From positions 1 to 64,000 of the forward strand of contig SHVO01000001.1 of the NCBI GenBank assembly GCA_009694245.1: a stretch of 64,000 nt of DNA, read 5' to 3'. Both the position numbers and the translations under genes were made by a program. Under the pieces are notes generated by a model. It was not told where the DNA came from, made no database searches, and was given only the letters and a program-made list of their open reading frames with translations. Below are positions 57,340 to 64,000 of the stretch, piece by piece (within the stretch, counting starts at the first letter, position 1; the number at the start of each line of letters is the position of its first letter). This DNA comes from Rhodospirillaceae bacterium. Lineage in GTDB: Bacteria > Pseudomonadota > Alphaproteobacteria > Rhodospirillales > Rhodospirillaceae.

Positions 57340-58854
57340 ATGGGTAATAAGGGGTCGAGCGTACCATCGGTACTTGAGGCCGGAACACGTCTCCAGCCGG
57401 TGGCCGTGATCGATGTCGGCTCGAATTCCGTGCGCCTAGTGGTCTACAGCGGGCTGACCCGCACGCCGATTCCCCTGCACAACGAAAAGGTCATTTGCGC
57501 CTTAGGCAAAGGCCTGGAGAAGACCGGCCAGCTCAATTCCGAGGGCGTCGGTATGGCATTCGACACCGTCGCGCGGTTTGTCAGGATCGCACGCTCGCTA
57601 GGCGTCGAGCGCATCGACACGCTGGCGACAGCGGCTGTGCGCGACGCCGAAGACGGAGCGGCATTCGCCAGCGCCCTTGAGAAGCTCTGCGACATCAAAG
57701 TGCAGATTTTGACTGGCAAGCAAGAGGCGCGGCGCTCGGCGCTCGGCGTCCTGTGCGGCATCCCGGACGCTGAAGGAGTTGTCGCCGACCTCGGCGGGGG
57801 TAGTCTGGAATTGGTGAAAATCGGCGGCGGCGAGATGAGCGAACACACGACCTTGCCGCTCGGCCTCTTGCGCCTCACGGAAGCCTCGGACGGCGACCGC
57901 AACCGGGCGCTTTCACTCATCAACAAGGCTATCGACAAGCATAAATGGGTGTCCAAGACGAAGGACAAGACTCTGTTCGCCGTCGGCGGCGCATGGCGGT
58001 CACTGGCGCGGGTTTGCATCGCGCAGATGAACTATCCGCTCCATGTGCTCGACAACTTCACGCTCGGCCGGGCCCAGGCGATTTCGCTATTTGAGGTGAT
58101 ATCGCGCCTCAGCCCGAAGAGTCTGGAGAAAATCAAAGGTGTCTCGCGCAGTCGTCTAGCCACCTTGCCTTTGGCGGCGGCCGTGCTTGAGCGCCTTTTG
58201 GAAATCAACAAGCCGCGGGTTCTGGTGTTCTCCATCTACGGCATGCGCGAGGGCCAGTTTTTCAAGTCTTTGCCGGAAAATCTGCGTAAGCAGGATCCGT
58301 TGGTCAGCCTGGCCGAAGAAATCGCCCGCGGCGCCGGCCGCTCGACGGCCGCGGGTCACGAAACCTTTGAATGGATGCTGCCGCTCTTCAAGGATGAGTC
58401 AGCAGGCCAAAAAAAATTGCGCCTGGCCGCATGCCTCTTGCGCGATGTCTGGTGGACGGAACATTCCGACTACCGCGCCGAACAGGCCTTCCTGCGCGTG
58501 CTGCGATTGCCGTACCTGGGCCTGGATCATGAGGATCGCGCCGGACTGGCCTTGGCGCTTTATTACCGCTACGGCAGCGACCCATCGGAACCGATCATCA
58601 AGCAGGCCCATGCCTTACTGCCGGATTCCCGCGTACACCGCGTCCAAACCATCGGTCTCGCGTTGCGTCTGGCCTATGCATTGTCCGCGGGCGCGCCGGG
58701 TGTGGTGAAAAGAACCAGCCTGAAGATCAGCGCGGGAACCTTGATACTATCGGTTCCGGACAGCGATGCACTGTTCAAATCTGGCCCCTACTTGCGGCGT
58801 GTGAAACGCATCGCCGATCACCTGGGGCTTGCAGGGCGCATCGACCGGGTGTGA
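57340..58854 (+). CDS. ppx: Exopolyphosphatase (Ppx/GppA family)
   Basis: 504 residues of the actin/Hsp70-like Ppx/GppA family that degrades polyphosphate or pppGpp. Phosphate-1 motif VIDVGSNSVRLVVYSG, phosphate-2 region VVADLGGGSLELVKIG and the C-terminal HD-like helical domain are present. Coupled to ppk, so the pair sets polyphosphate levels. Exopolyphosphatase versus guanosine pentaphosphatase activity cannot be decided by sequence alone. Confidence 0.95.
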   Translation: MGNKGSSVPSVLEAGTRLQPVAVIDVGSNSVRLVVYSGLTRTPIPLHNEKVICALGKGLEKTGQLNSEGVGMAFDTVARFVRIARSLGVERIDTLATAAVRDAEDGAAFASALEKLCDIKVQILTGKQEARRSALGVLCGIPDAEGVVADLGGGSLELVKIGGGEMSEHTTLPLGLLRLTEASDGDRNRALSLINKAIDKHKWVSKTKDKTLFAVGGAWRSLARVCIAQMNYPLHVLDNFTLGRAQAISLFEVISRLSPKSLEKIKGVSRSRLATLPLAAAVLERLLEINKPRVLVFSIYGMREGQFFKSLPENLRKQDPLVSLAEEIARGAGRSTAAGHETFEWMLPLFKDESAGQKKLRLAACLLRDVWWTEHSDYRAEQAFLRVLRLPYLGLDHEDRAGLALALYYRYGSDPSEPIIKQAHALLPDSRVHRVQTIGLALRLAYALSAGAPGVVKRTSLKISAGTLILSVPDSDALFKSGPYLRRVKRIADHLGLAGRIDRV

Positions 58855-58868
58855 CAAGGCCCTTCGTT

Positions 58869-60023
58869 CTACCGCTCGAACACCTCAACGTGTTTACCAT
58901 CGGCCGAGAGTCCAATCGCGAGCTTGCCGTGTTTTAAGCGCAGGGCGTCCTCGCCGAACAATTCTCGCCGCCAACCGTGCAGTGCCGGAACGTCGGCGGT
59001 GTCCGACATGGCGATGGCATCGACATCATCGCTCGATGCGATCAGTTTCTGGGCGACGTCGTGGGTTTCGCTGCGCGCCTTGAGCAAGAGTTTCAATAGC
59101 TCGGTGACGGCGCGGGGCGCGGGGTTGCCCCAACTGTCATCACGGTCCAGTCGCGGGCAATCCGAATCCAGCACGGACCGACCCTTGACGACGGCTGCGA
59201 GCACGCCTTCGACGTATCGGCCGCTGGCCAGCGGCTTGGCGAGCCGCGAGCGCTTAATATCGTCAACCGTCGCCGGCATGTTCGCGGCGAGTTCCAAGAT
59301 CGCATCGTCCTTGGCCACGCGCTGTCGCGGCATGTCTAGGCTTTGCGCCGTGATCTCGCGCCACGCCGCCAGTTCGCGCAAGACCGCGAGCATGCGCGGC
59401 GCGCGGGTACGGGCGCGCAAGCGCCGCCACATCTCATAGGGCTCAATCGTATAGGTCTTGGGGCTGGTCAACACGGCGTCCTCTTCATCCAGCCAGGACG
59501 CCCGCCCGGATTTTTCCAGGCGCTGCTGTAGAACCCGGTAAACCTTGCGCAGGTGAGTCACGTCACCCAGTGCATAGGTAACCTGACGCTCGGTGAGGGG
59601 GCGTTGGGACCAATCGGTGAAGCGCTGGGATTTGTCAAGGTTGGCGCCGGCAAGCTTTGAGACCAGGGCCTCGTAGCCGATCTGGTCGCCGAAGCCGCAG
59701 ACCATGGCGGCGATCTGGGTGTCGAAAACCGGGGCCGGCACTTCGCCCGTGGCATTGAAGAAAATTTCAAGGTCCTGGCGCCCGGCGTGAAAGACCTTGA
59801 GTACGCCGCGATCGGCCAGCAGGTCGTAGAGCGGCTTTAGATTTATGTTCGGGGCGAGCGGGTCGATACAAAAGGCTTCGTCGGGCCCGGCCACCTGAAC
59901 CAGGCACAGCTTGGCCCAGTACGTGGTCTCGCGCATGAATTCGGTATCGACCGTGATGAAGTCGGCCCCCTTGAGCCGGTCGCAGAACGCCGCGAGGGCC
60001 GACGTATCGGTCAGCAGGCTCAT
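58869..60023 (-). CDS. rnd: Ribonuclease D
   Basis: 384 residues; 3'-5' exoribonuclease of the DEDD family trimming tRNA ends. Exo motifs appear as FITVDTEFMRETTYWAKLCLVQVAG, VFHAGRQDLEIFF and VTYALGDVTHLRKVY, then an HRDC domain (MLAVLRELAAWREITAQSLDMPRQRVAKDD). Convergent with ppx. Upstream of its start lies an imperfect 16-bp tandem repeat. Confidence 0.96.
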   Translation of the reverse strand: MSLLTDTSALAAFCDRLKGADFITVDTEFMRETTYWAKLCLVQVAGPDEAFCIDPLAPNINLKPLYDLLADRGVLKVFHAGRQDLEIFFNATGEVPAPVFDTQIAAMVCGFGDQIGYEALVSKLAGANLDKSQRFTDWSQRPLTERQVTYALGDVTHLRKVYRVLQQRLEKSGRASWLDEEDAVLTSPKTYTIEPYEMWRRLRARTRAPRMLAVLRELAAWREITAQSLDMPRQRVAKDDAILELAANMPATVDDIKRSRLAKPLASGRYVEGVLAAVVKGRSVLDSDCPRLDRDDSWGNPAPRAVTELLKLLLKARSETHDVAQKLIASSDDVDAIAMSDTADVPALHGWRRELFGEDALRLKHGKLAIGLSADGKHVEVFER

Positions 60024-60037
60024 GTGCCGGTCTCAGT

Positions 60038-60085
60038 CGTGGAAAAGCGCAATCGTGGAAAGTCGCAACCGTGGAAAATCTCGAT
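60038..60085. repeat. Three imperfect 16-bp tandem repeats upstream of rnd
   Basis: Units CGTGGAAAAGCGCAAT, CGTGGAAAGTCGCAAC and CGTGGAAAATCTCGAT follow each other exactly. The block is flanked by CATGTGCCGGTCT (60021) and CATGTGCCAGTCT (60086), so the sequence over the rnd start codon is itself duplicated upstream. The block lies in the leader or promoter of rnd. Confidence 0.75.
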
Positions 60086-60278
60086 CATGTGCCAGTCTTA
60101 ATAGGTCGCGTGCGCGGTCGCAACCGCCGAAGGGCCGGAAATGCTCCCGAGCCGCCGGCGTCATCTGGCCCCGTTTAGCGCGGAAGTCTTGACAAAGGGC
60201 CCTGTTCGGTGTGGTTTCACGCCGCCCCGGTGACCCGCCGCCCAAAGGGACCGCCGGGAATTTTGCGAGGACTAGGCG

Positions 60279-62096
60279 ATGCACCGCTATCGAACACATA
60301 CCTGTGGCGCCCTCCGACTGGAGGATGCCGGCAAACAGGCGCGGATATCAGGATGGGTTCATCGCAAACGCGATCACGGCAACTTGCTTTTCGTCGACCT
60401 GCGCGACCAGTACGGCCTGACGCAGTGCGTCGCCGACACCTCCAGCCCGATGTTCAAGGTTCTTGAAGCCGCGCGTCCCGAAACCGTCGTCTGCGTGTCG
60501 GGCGAGGTCGTGCCGCGTTCGCCCGAGACCGTGAATGACAAATTACCGACTGGCCGCATCGAACTGGTGGTGGACGGGGTTGAAATCCTATCCGAGGCCG
60601 CCGTTCTGCCGATGCAAGTAGCCGGCGAGCAAGAGTATTCCGAAGAGATGCGGTTGACCTACCGCTTCCTCGACCTACGCCGGGAGAAGATGCGCGACAA
60701 TATCCTGCTGCGCGCGAACGTCATCGCCAGCATCCGCAAGCGCATGTGGGCGGCCGGATTCGTCGAATACCAGACTCCGATCCTGACGGCGTCGTCACCC
60801 GAGGGCGCGCGCGATTTCCTCGTGCCCTCGCGGATTCATCCCGGCAAATTTTATGCGCTGCCCCAGGCGCCGCAGCAGTTCAAGCAACTCCTCATGACGT
60901 CGGGCTTTGATCGCTACTTCCAGATCGCGGCGTGCTTTCGTGACGAGGACAGCCGCGCCGACAGGTCACCGGGAGAGTTTTATCAGCTCGACTTCGAGAT
61001 GGCGTTTGTCACGCAGGACGATGTGTTCGATACCATCGCGCCGGTTCTCGCCGGCGTGTTCGAGGAATTCGCCAAGGGTCGCCCCGTCACCAAGGCCCCC
61101 TTCCCACGGATTACCTACAGCGATGCTCTGCTCAAGTACGGCAGCGACAAACCGGACCTGCGCAATCCGCTCCTGGTCGGCGATGTGACCGAAGCTTTCA
61201 AGGGCTCAAGCTTTGGCTTGTTCGCGCGCAACATCGATAAGGGTGCAATCGTGCGCGCAGTCCCGGCACCGAAATCCGCCGACCAGCCGCGCAGCTGGTT
61301 CGACAAACTCAACGAATGGGCGCGGGAGAACGGCGCTGGCGGTCTCGGGTATATTCAGTACAAAGACGGCGAGGCGCGCGGACCGATAGCCAAGAACCTC
61401 GACGCCGACCGTGTCGCCGCCATCAAGGCGGCCACCGGCGTAAGCGACGGTGACTCGGTGTTTTTCGTTTGTGACCAACCCGATGTGGCGGCAAAATTTT
61501 CCGGCCTCGTACGCACCAAGCTTTGCGATGAACTGGGCCTTCTGGAGCGCGACAAGTTTATGTTCTGCTGGATCGTCGACTTCCCGATGTTTGAGCGCAA
61601 TAAAGATACCGGGCAACTTGAGTTCAGCCACAACCCATTTTCCATGCCCCAGGGCGGCATGGAGGCGCTGGTGAACCAGGACCCGCTCACCATCAAGGCC
61701 TTCCAGTACGACATTGTCTGCAACGGCGTCGAGCTGTCGTCGGGCGCAATCCGCAATCACCGCCCCGACATCATGTACAAAGCCTTCGAGATCGCCGGGT
61801 ACAAGAAAGAAGACGTCGAAACCCGCTTCGGCGGCATGTTGAATGCCTTCAAGTACGGCGCGCCGCCTCACGGCGGCTCGGCGCCGGGCATCGACCGTAT
61901 TGTCATGTTGCTGGCGGACGAACCCAATATCCGCGAGGTTATTCTCTTTCCGATGACCGGCCGGGCCGAGGATCTGCTGATGCAAGCCCCGAATACCGTG
62001 TCGGCTAAGCAGCTCAAGGAGCTACACATCAAGCTCGATCTGCCAAAAGAAGCAGGGTCGAAGGATTCGGCGAAACCGGCACCGGCCGCCGAATAG
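60279..62096 (+). CDS. aspS: Aspartyl-tRNA synthetase, probably non-discriminating
   Basis: A 605-residue class IIb synthetase: OB-fold anticodon domain ([20 protein letters not shown]), motif 2 [22 protein letters not shown], a bacterial GAD insertion and motif 3 [23 protein letters not shown]. The anticodon-domain position that is Leu in E. coli AspRS is His here ([14 protein letters not shown]), the residue of non-discriminating enzymes. Such enzymes also charge tRNA-Asn for GatCAB to amidate. Whether the genome has AsnRS cannot be seen. Confidence 0.96.
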   Translation: MHRYRTHTCGALRLEDAGKQARISGWVHRKRDHGNLLFVDLRDQYGLTQCVADTSSPMFKVLEAARPETVVCVSGEVVPRSPETVNDKLPTGRIELVVDGVEILSEAAVLPMQVAGEQEYSEEMRLTYRFLDLRREKMRDNILLRANVIASIRKRMWAAGFVEYQTPILTASSPEGARDFLVPSRIHPGKFYALPQAPQQFKQLLMTSGFDRYFQIAACFRDEDSRADRSPGEFYQLDFEMAFVTQDDVFDTIAPVLAGVFEEFAKGRPVTKAPFPRITYSDALLKYGSDKPDLRNPLLVGDVTEAFKGSSFGLFARNIDKGAIVRAVPAPKSADQPRSWFDKLNEWARENGAGGLGYIQYKDGEARGPIAKNLDADRVAAIKAATGVSDGDSVFFVCDQPDVAAKFSGLVRTKLCDELGLLERDKFMFCWIVDFPMFERNKDTGQLEFSHNPFSMPQGGMEALVNQDPLTIKAFQYDIVCNGVELSSGAIRNHRPDIMYKAFEIAGYKKEDVETRFGGMLNAFKYGAPPHGGSAPGIDRIVMLLADEPNIREVILFPMTGRAEDLLMQAPNTVSAKQLKELHIKLDLPKEAGSKDSAKPAPAAE

Positions 62097-62107
62097 ACTG
62101 CGCGGCA

Positions 62108-62210
62108 CTAGCGCGATCGTTTCAGGCTGAATCGGGATCGCGCTCTAGAGTCTTGATTGGTCGCATTTTTAAACGCCGAACCGGTTCCCACTTCGGCTAA
62201 AATGCTCTAG
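62108..62210. repeat. CTAG-bounded interspersed repeat, copy C
   Basis: About 103 bp from CTAG (62108) to CTAG (62207-62210), the opposite orientation to the murG copy. The shared core GCCGAACCGGTTCCCACTTCGGC and GGTCGCAT are clear, and the arm ATGCTCTAG matches. The minus-strand diguanylate cyclase gene uses the terminal CTAG as its TAG stop codon. Confidence 0.8.
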
Positions 62211-62929
62211 CGCGCCTTCAGACCGTATTTTTCACGGCGTTCTTGTTTGATCTTGTACATGGCTGCGTCGGCGGCTTCGAGCAGCTCCTTCAATTCTGCC
62301 TTAGCTGAGTACATGTGCACGCCGCAGCTTGCCTTGATCGGGATCTGGTTCTTATTCCAGACCGCATGGGCATTGTTGAGCTTGAGATCCAGGTCTTCAG
62401 CGCGGCGGACGCCATTGCGCCTGTTGGATCGCGGCAGGAGGACGGCGAATTCGTCGCCGCCCAGTCGACCGATGTAGTCGGTATCGCGGATATGGCCGCG
62501 CAGAAGTTCCGATACGGCGCGCAGTACTTCATCGCCGGCAACGTGGCCATACACGTCGTTGATCGGTTCGAATTCGTCGAGATCGACCATAATCAATACG
62601 CCGCCAACGCCATGGCGGCGCGCCACCGATAGTTCGTGGGCTAGGCAATCTTCAAAACCGCGGCGATTGAGCACACGCGTGAGGGCGTCCGTCGTTGCCA
62701 GGCTCTCGAGGTCCGCTATGCGCCTTTCCTGCAGTCGGAGGTGATCGGATATTTCCGCCACCAGCGAATGGGTAAGTGCCGCGATTTCCTTGATCGCTTT
62801 CGCGCCGTCAGTGGACTTCCCAATCTTCACGTGTTCGGTGAAACGAACCAACTGGGACAGTTTCGTTACAATCGTATCGGGCGCAAGTTCGGGCGAAGGC
62901 GCGCGTTTCAGTTCCGGCAGCCCTGGCAT
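62207..62929 (-). CDS. GGDEF diguanylate cyclase
   Basis: 240 residues. An N-terminal helical region (1-75) with a short coiled coil (ISDHLRLQERRIADLESLATTDALTRVLNRRG) leads to a GGDEF domain that makes cyclic di-GMP. GRLGGDEFAVLLP is intact, and RDTD five residues before it is the inhibitory I-site, so feedback inhibition is expected. No membrane segment. The stop codon is supplied by a repeat element. Confidence 0.93.
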   Translation of the reverse strand: MPGLPELKRAPSPELAPDTIVTKLSQLVRFTEHVKIGKSTDGAKAIKEIAALTHSLVAEISDHLRLQERRIADLESLATTDALTRVLNRRGFEDCLAHELSVARRHGVGGVLIMVDLDEFEPINDVYGHVAGDEVLRAVSELLRGHIRDTDYIGRLGGDEFAVLLPRSNRRNGVRRAEDLDLKLNNAHAVWNKNQIPIKASCGVHMYSAKAELKELLEAADAAMYKIKQERREKYGLKAR

Positions 62930-63325
62930 TACGGCGTCGCCTGGTCTGCGAAACAGCGGCGCGTTGGCGACTGAGTACCGGCGATTACGGGCCTCGAGTC
63001 GGCTCGCTTCAAAAGGCTTCGCCCAATCCTAGATTTCCTCGAATTGGACAGGCCACAAGCCCCGACCGTGTGCCAATTATGAGCCGTGTTCCAAATCCGA
63101 TGCTAGGACTGAATCGCAATCCCGATATTATGCGCTTACGGCGGCCATGGTCCTTCTATCCCATTATGATTATATGGTTTTCATAGATTTCTCGCACGGG
63201 CAGACGGTCCTCCTTGGTCGAGCCGTCCGGCAAATCGCCCTGGAACCGCCGCTTCTTGTGCCCAACCTGGATCGCCTAGTGATAGTCTGATGGGCTTACT
63301 ATTTCCACTGGGGAGGCTATCGCAC
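62930..63325. other. Intergenic region between divergent genes
   Basis: About 396 bp between the diguanylate cyclase and the eipB-like gene. No gene, repeat or convincing hairpin seen. Promoters for both genes should lie here; an AT-rich patch around 63155-63190 (CCCATTATGATTATATGG) is the best candidate site. Confidence 0.45.
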
Positions 63326-64000
63326 ATGAAGGCCTTGGGTTCCTGCGCGCGGACAGTTCCGGCTCTGGGCCTGGCCGCCTGGCTGCTCTTGGCAACTGGA
63401 GCCTGGGCCGCCAGCCCGGCCCTATCCGCCTCCAAGCCCGCGCCCGACAAGGCAGCCGTCGATCTGCTGTCCCACCGTGCGATCTATGACATGTCGCTGA
63501 TCAAGGTTAGCCAGAGTGACGGCGTGCGGGCTGCCACGGGCACGATGATCTACACGCTGACCGACCGTTGCGACGGCTACACCATCGAGACCAATCTCTC
63601 GCTGAATCTCGCATTCGCGAACGGCAACGAGAATCAGATCGAGCAAAAATATGTCGCCTGGGAGGCGAAGGATGGACGTTCGTCCACCTTCCGCTTCCAA
63701 GTTCTCGAGAACGGTAAACTTTCCAAAGCCTATCATGGAACTGTGAAATTCAGGGAAGACGGCACCGGCACGGCCACCTATGAAGCAGAAAACGTCTCGA
63801 TCTTCGATCTGACGCGCGGCACGCTCCTGTCCACGGGTCACACCTTGGCATTGCTAAAGAGCGCCACGGCCAATGAGCAGTTCATGAGCAAGCTTGTGAT
63901 CGACGGATCCTTCGACGAAGGTCCGTTCTGGATCACCGCCGCCATCGCGCCTTCGCAGAAAGGTGGCGTCGTGCCTGTCAAGGGGGCGCCCGGACTCCTG
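63326..64000 (+). CDS. eipB: EipB-family cell envelope protein (3' end outside the window)
   Basis: At least 225 residues, running off the right edge. A signal peptide (ARTVPALGLAAWLLLATGAWAAS) is followed by HRAIYDMSLIKVSQSDGVRAATGTMIYTL, the start of the DUF1849/EipB spiral beta domain, and later FWITAAIAPSQ. In Brucella, EipB is a periplasmic protein needed for envelope integrity. GGGGAGG is nine bases before the ATG. The expected disulfide includes the Cys in TDRCDGY. Confidence 0.88.
   Translation, partial: MKALGSCARTVPALGLAAWLLLATGAWAASPALSASKPAPDKAAVDLLSHRAIYDMSLIKVSQSDGVRAATGTMIYTLTDRCDGYTIETNLSLNLAFANGNENQIEQKYVAWEAKDGRSSTFRFQVLENGKLSKAYHGTVKFREDGTGTATYEAENVSIFDLTRGTLLSTGHTLALLKSATANEQFMSKLVIDGSFDEGPFWITAAIAPSQKGGVVPVKGAPGLL

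Overview
The window reads as chromosomal DNA of a GC-rich alphaproteobacterium. Several independent signals agree on this: a long-linker FtsZ within a complete dcw cell-wall and division cluster, a circularly permuted two-piece tmRNA gene with an alphaproteobacterial tag (ANDNVALVEDVRLAA), an alphaproteobacterial SspB, HdaA next to a DUF2066 protein, an EipB-family envelope protein, and the orders thyA-folA-hflK-hflC-degP and ppk-ppx-rnd-aspS. A Rhodospirillales-like organism is plausible, but I cannot fix the order or genus from sequence alone.

Layout. (1) 0.3-1.2 kb: an enoyl-CoA hydratase with its terminator. (2) 1.3-20.6 kb, all on the minus strand: the dcw cluster, transcribed mraZ-rsmH-ftsL-ftsI-murE-murF-mraY-murD-ftsW-murG-murC-murB-ddl-ftsQ-ftsA-ftsZ. 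Many junctions are ATGA or TGATG overlaps. A promoter embedded in four 10-bp-phased ATGG(G/T) boxes lies upstream of mraZ. (3) 20.7-27.6 kb: an accessory stretch between mraZ and rnpB. It holds three hairpin repeats, a divergent pair of apparently exported Rossmann enzymes (a methyltransferase and an SDR), a membrane protein with a cytosolic methyltransferase, and a scar where an IS256-type transposase remnant abuts a decayed serine recombinase. (4) 27.6-41.0 kb: rnpB, an AmiD-like amidase, an acyl-CoA dehydrogenase with an AsmA-like protein, a ribbon-helix-helix protein, fumC, a small hydrolase, a mazEF toxin-antitoxin pair, class I fumarase, sspB, ssrA and thyA. (5) 41.1-50 kb: a small secreted protein, folA, a large exported trypsin-like protease, Mrp, hflK-hflC, a Deg protease and holC. 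(6) 50-64 kb: ndk, purN, a divergent purM, DUF2066, hdaA, sixA-like, ppk, ppx, rnd, aspS, a diguanylate cyclase and the start of eipB.

How the genes work together. The dcw block makes lipid II (MurB-G, MraY, Ddl) and builds the divisome (FtsL, I, W, Q, A, Z). AmiD-like amidase, HflKC, Deg, EipB and AsmA-like proteins belong to envelope maintenance. SspB and ssrA are functional partners, because SspB delivers tmRNA-tagged proteins to ClpXP. ThyA and FolA form the thymidylate-folate cycle, Ppk and Ppx the polyphosphate cycle, and PurN and PurM belong to purine synthesis.

Most notable observations. A CTAG-bounded interspersed repeat occurs three times, once inside the 3' end of murG, where it encodes a C-terminal extension of about 36 residues. 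A methyltransferase and an SDR, both needing cytosolic cofactors, each carry a signal peptide. The AsmA-like gene has no ATG/GTG/TTG at a sensible position but has a CTG in a CTGA overlap. The mraZ promoter is overlaid by a four-copy operator.
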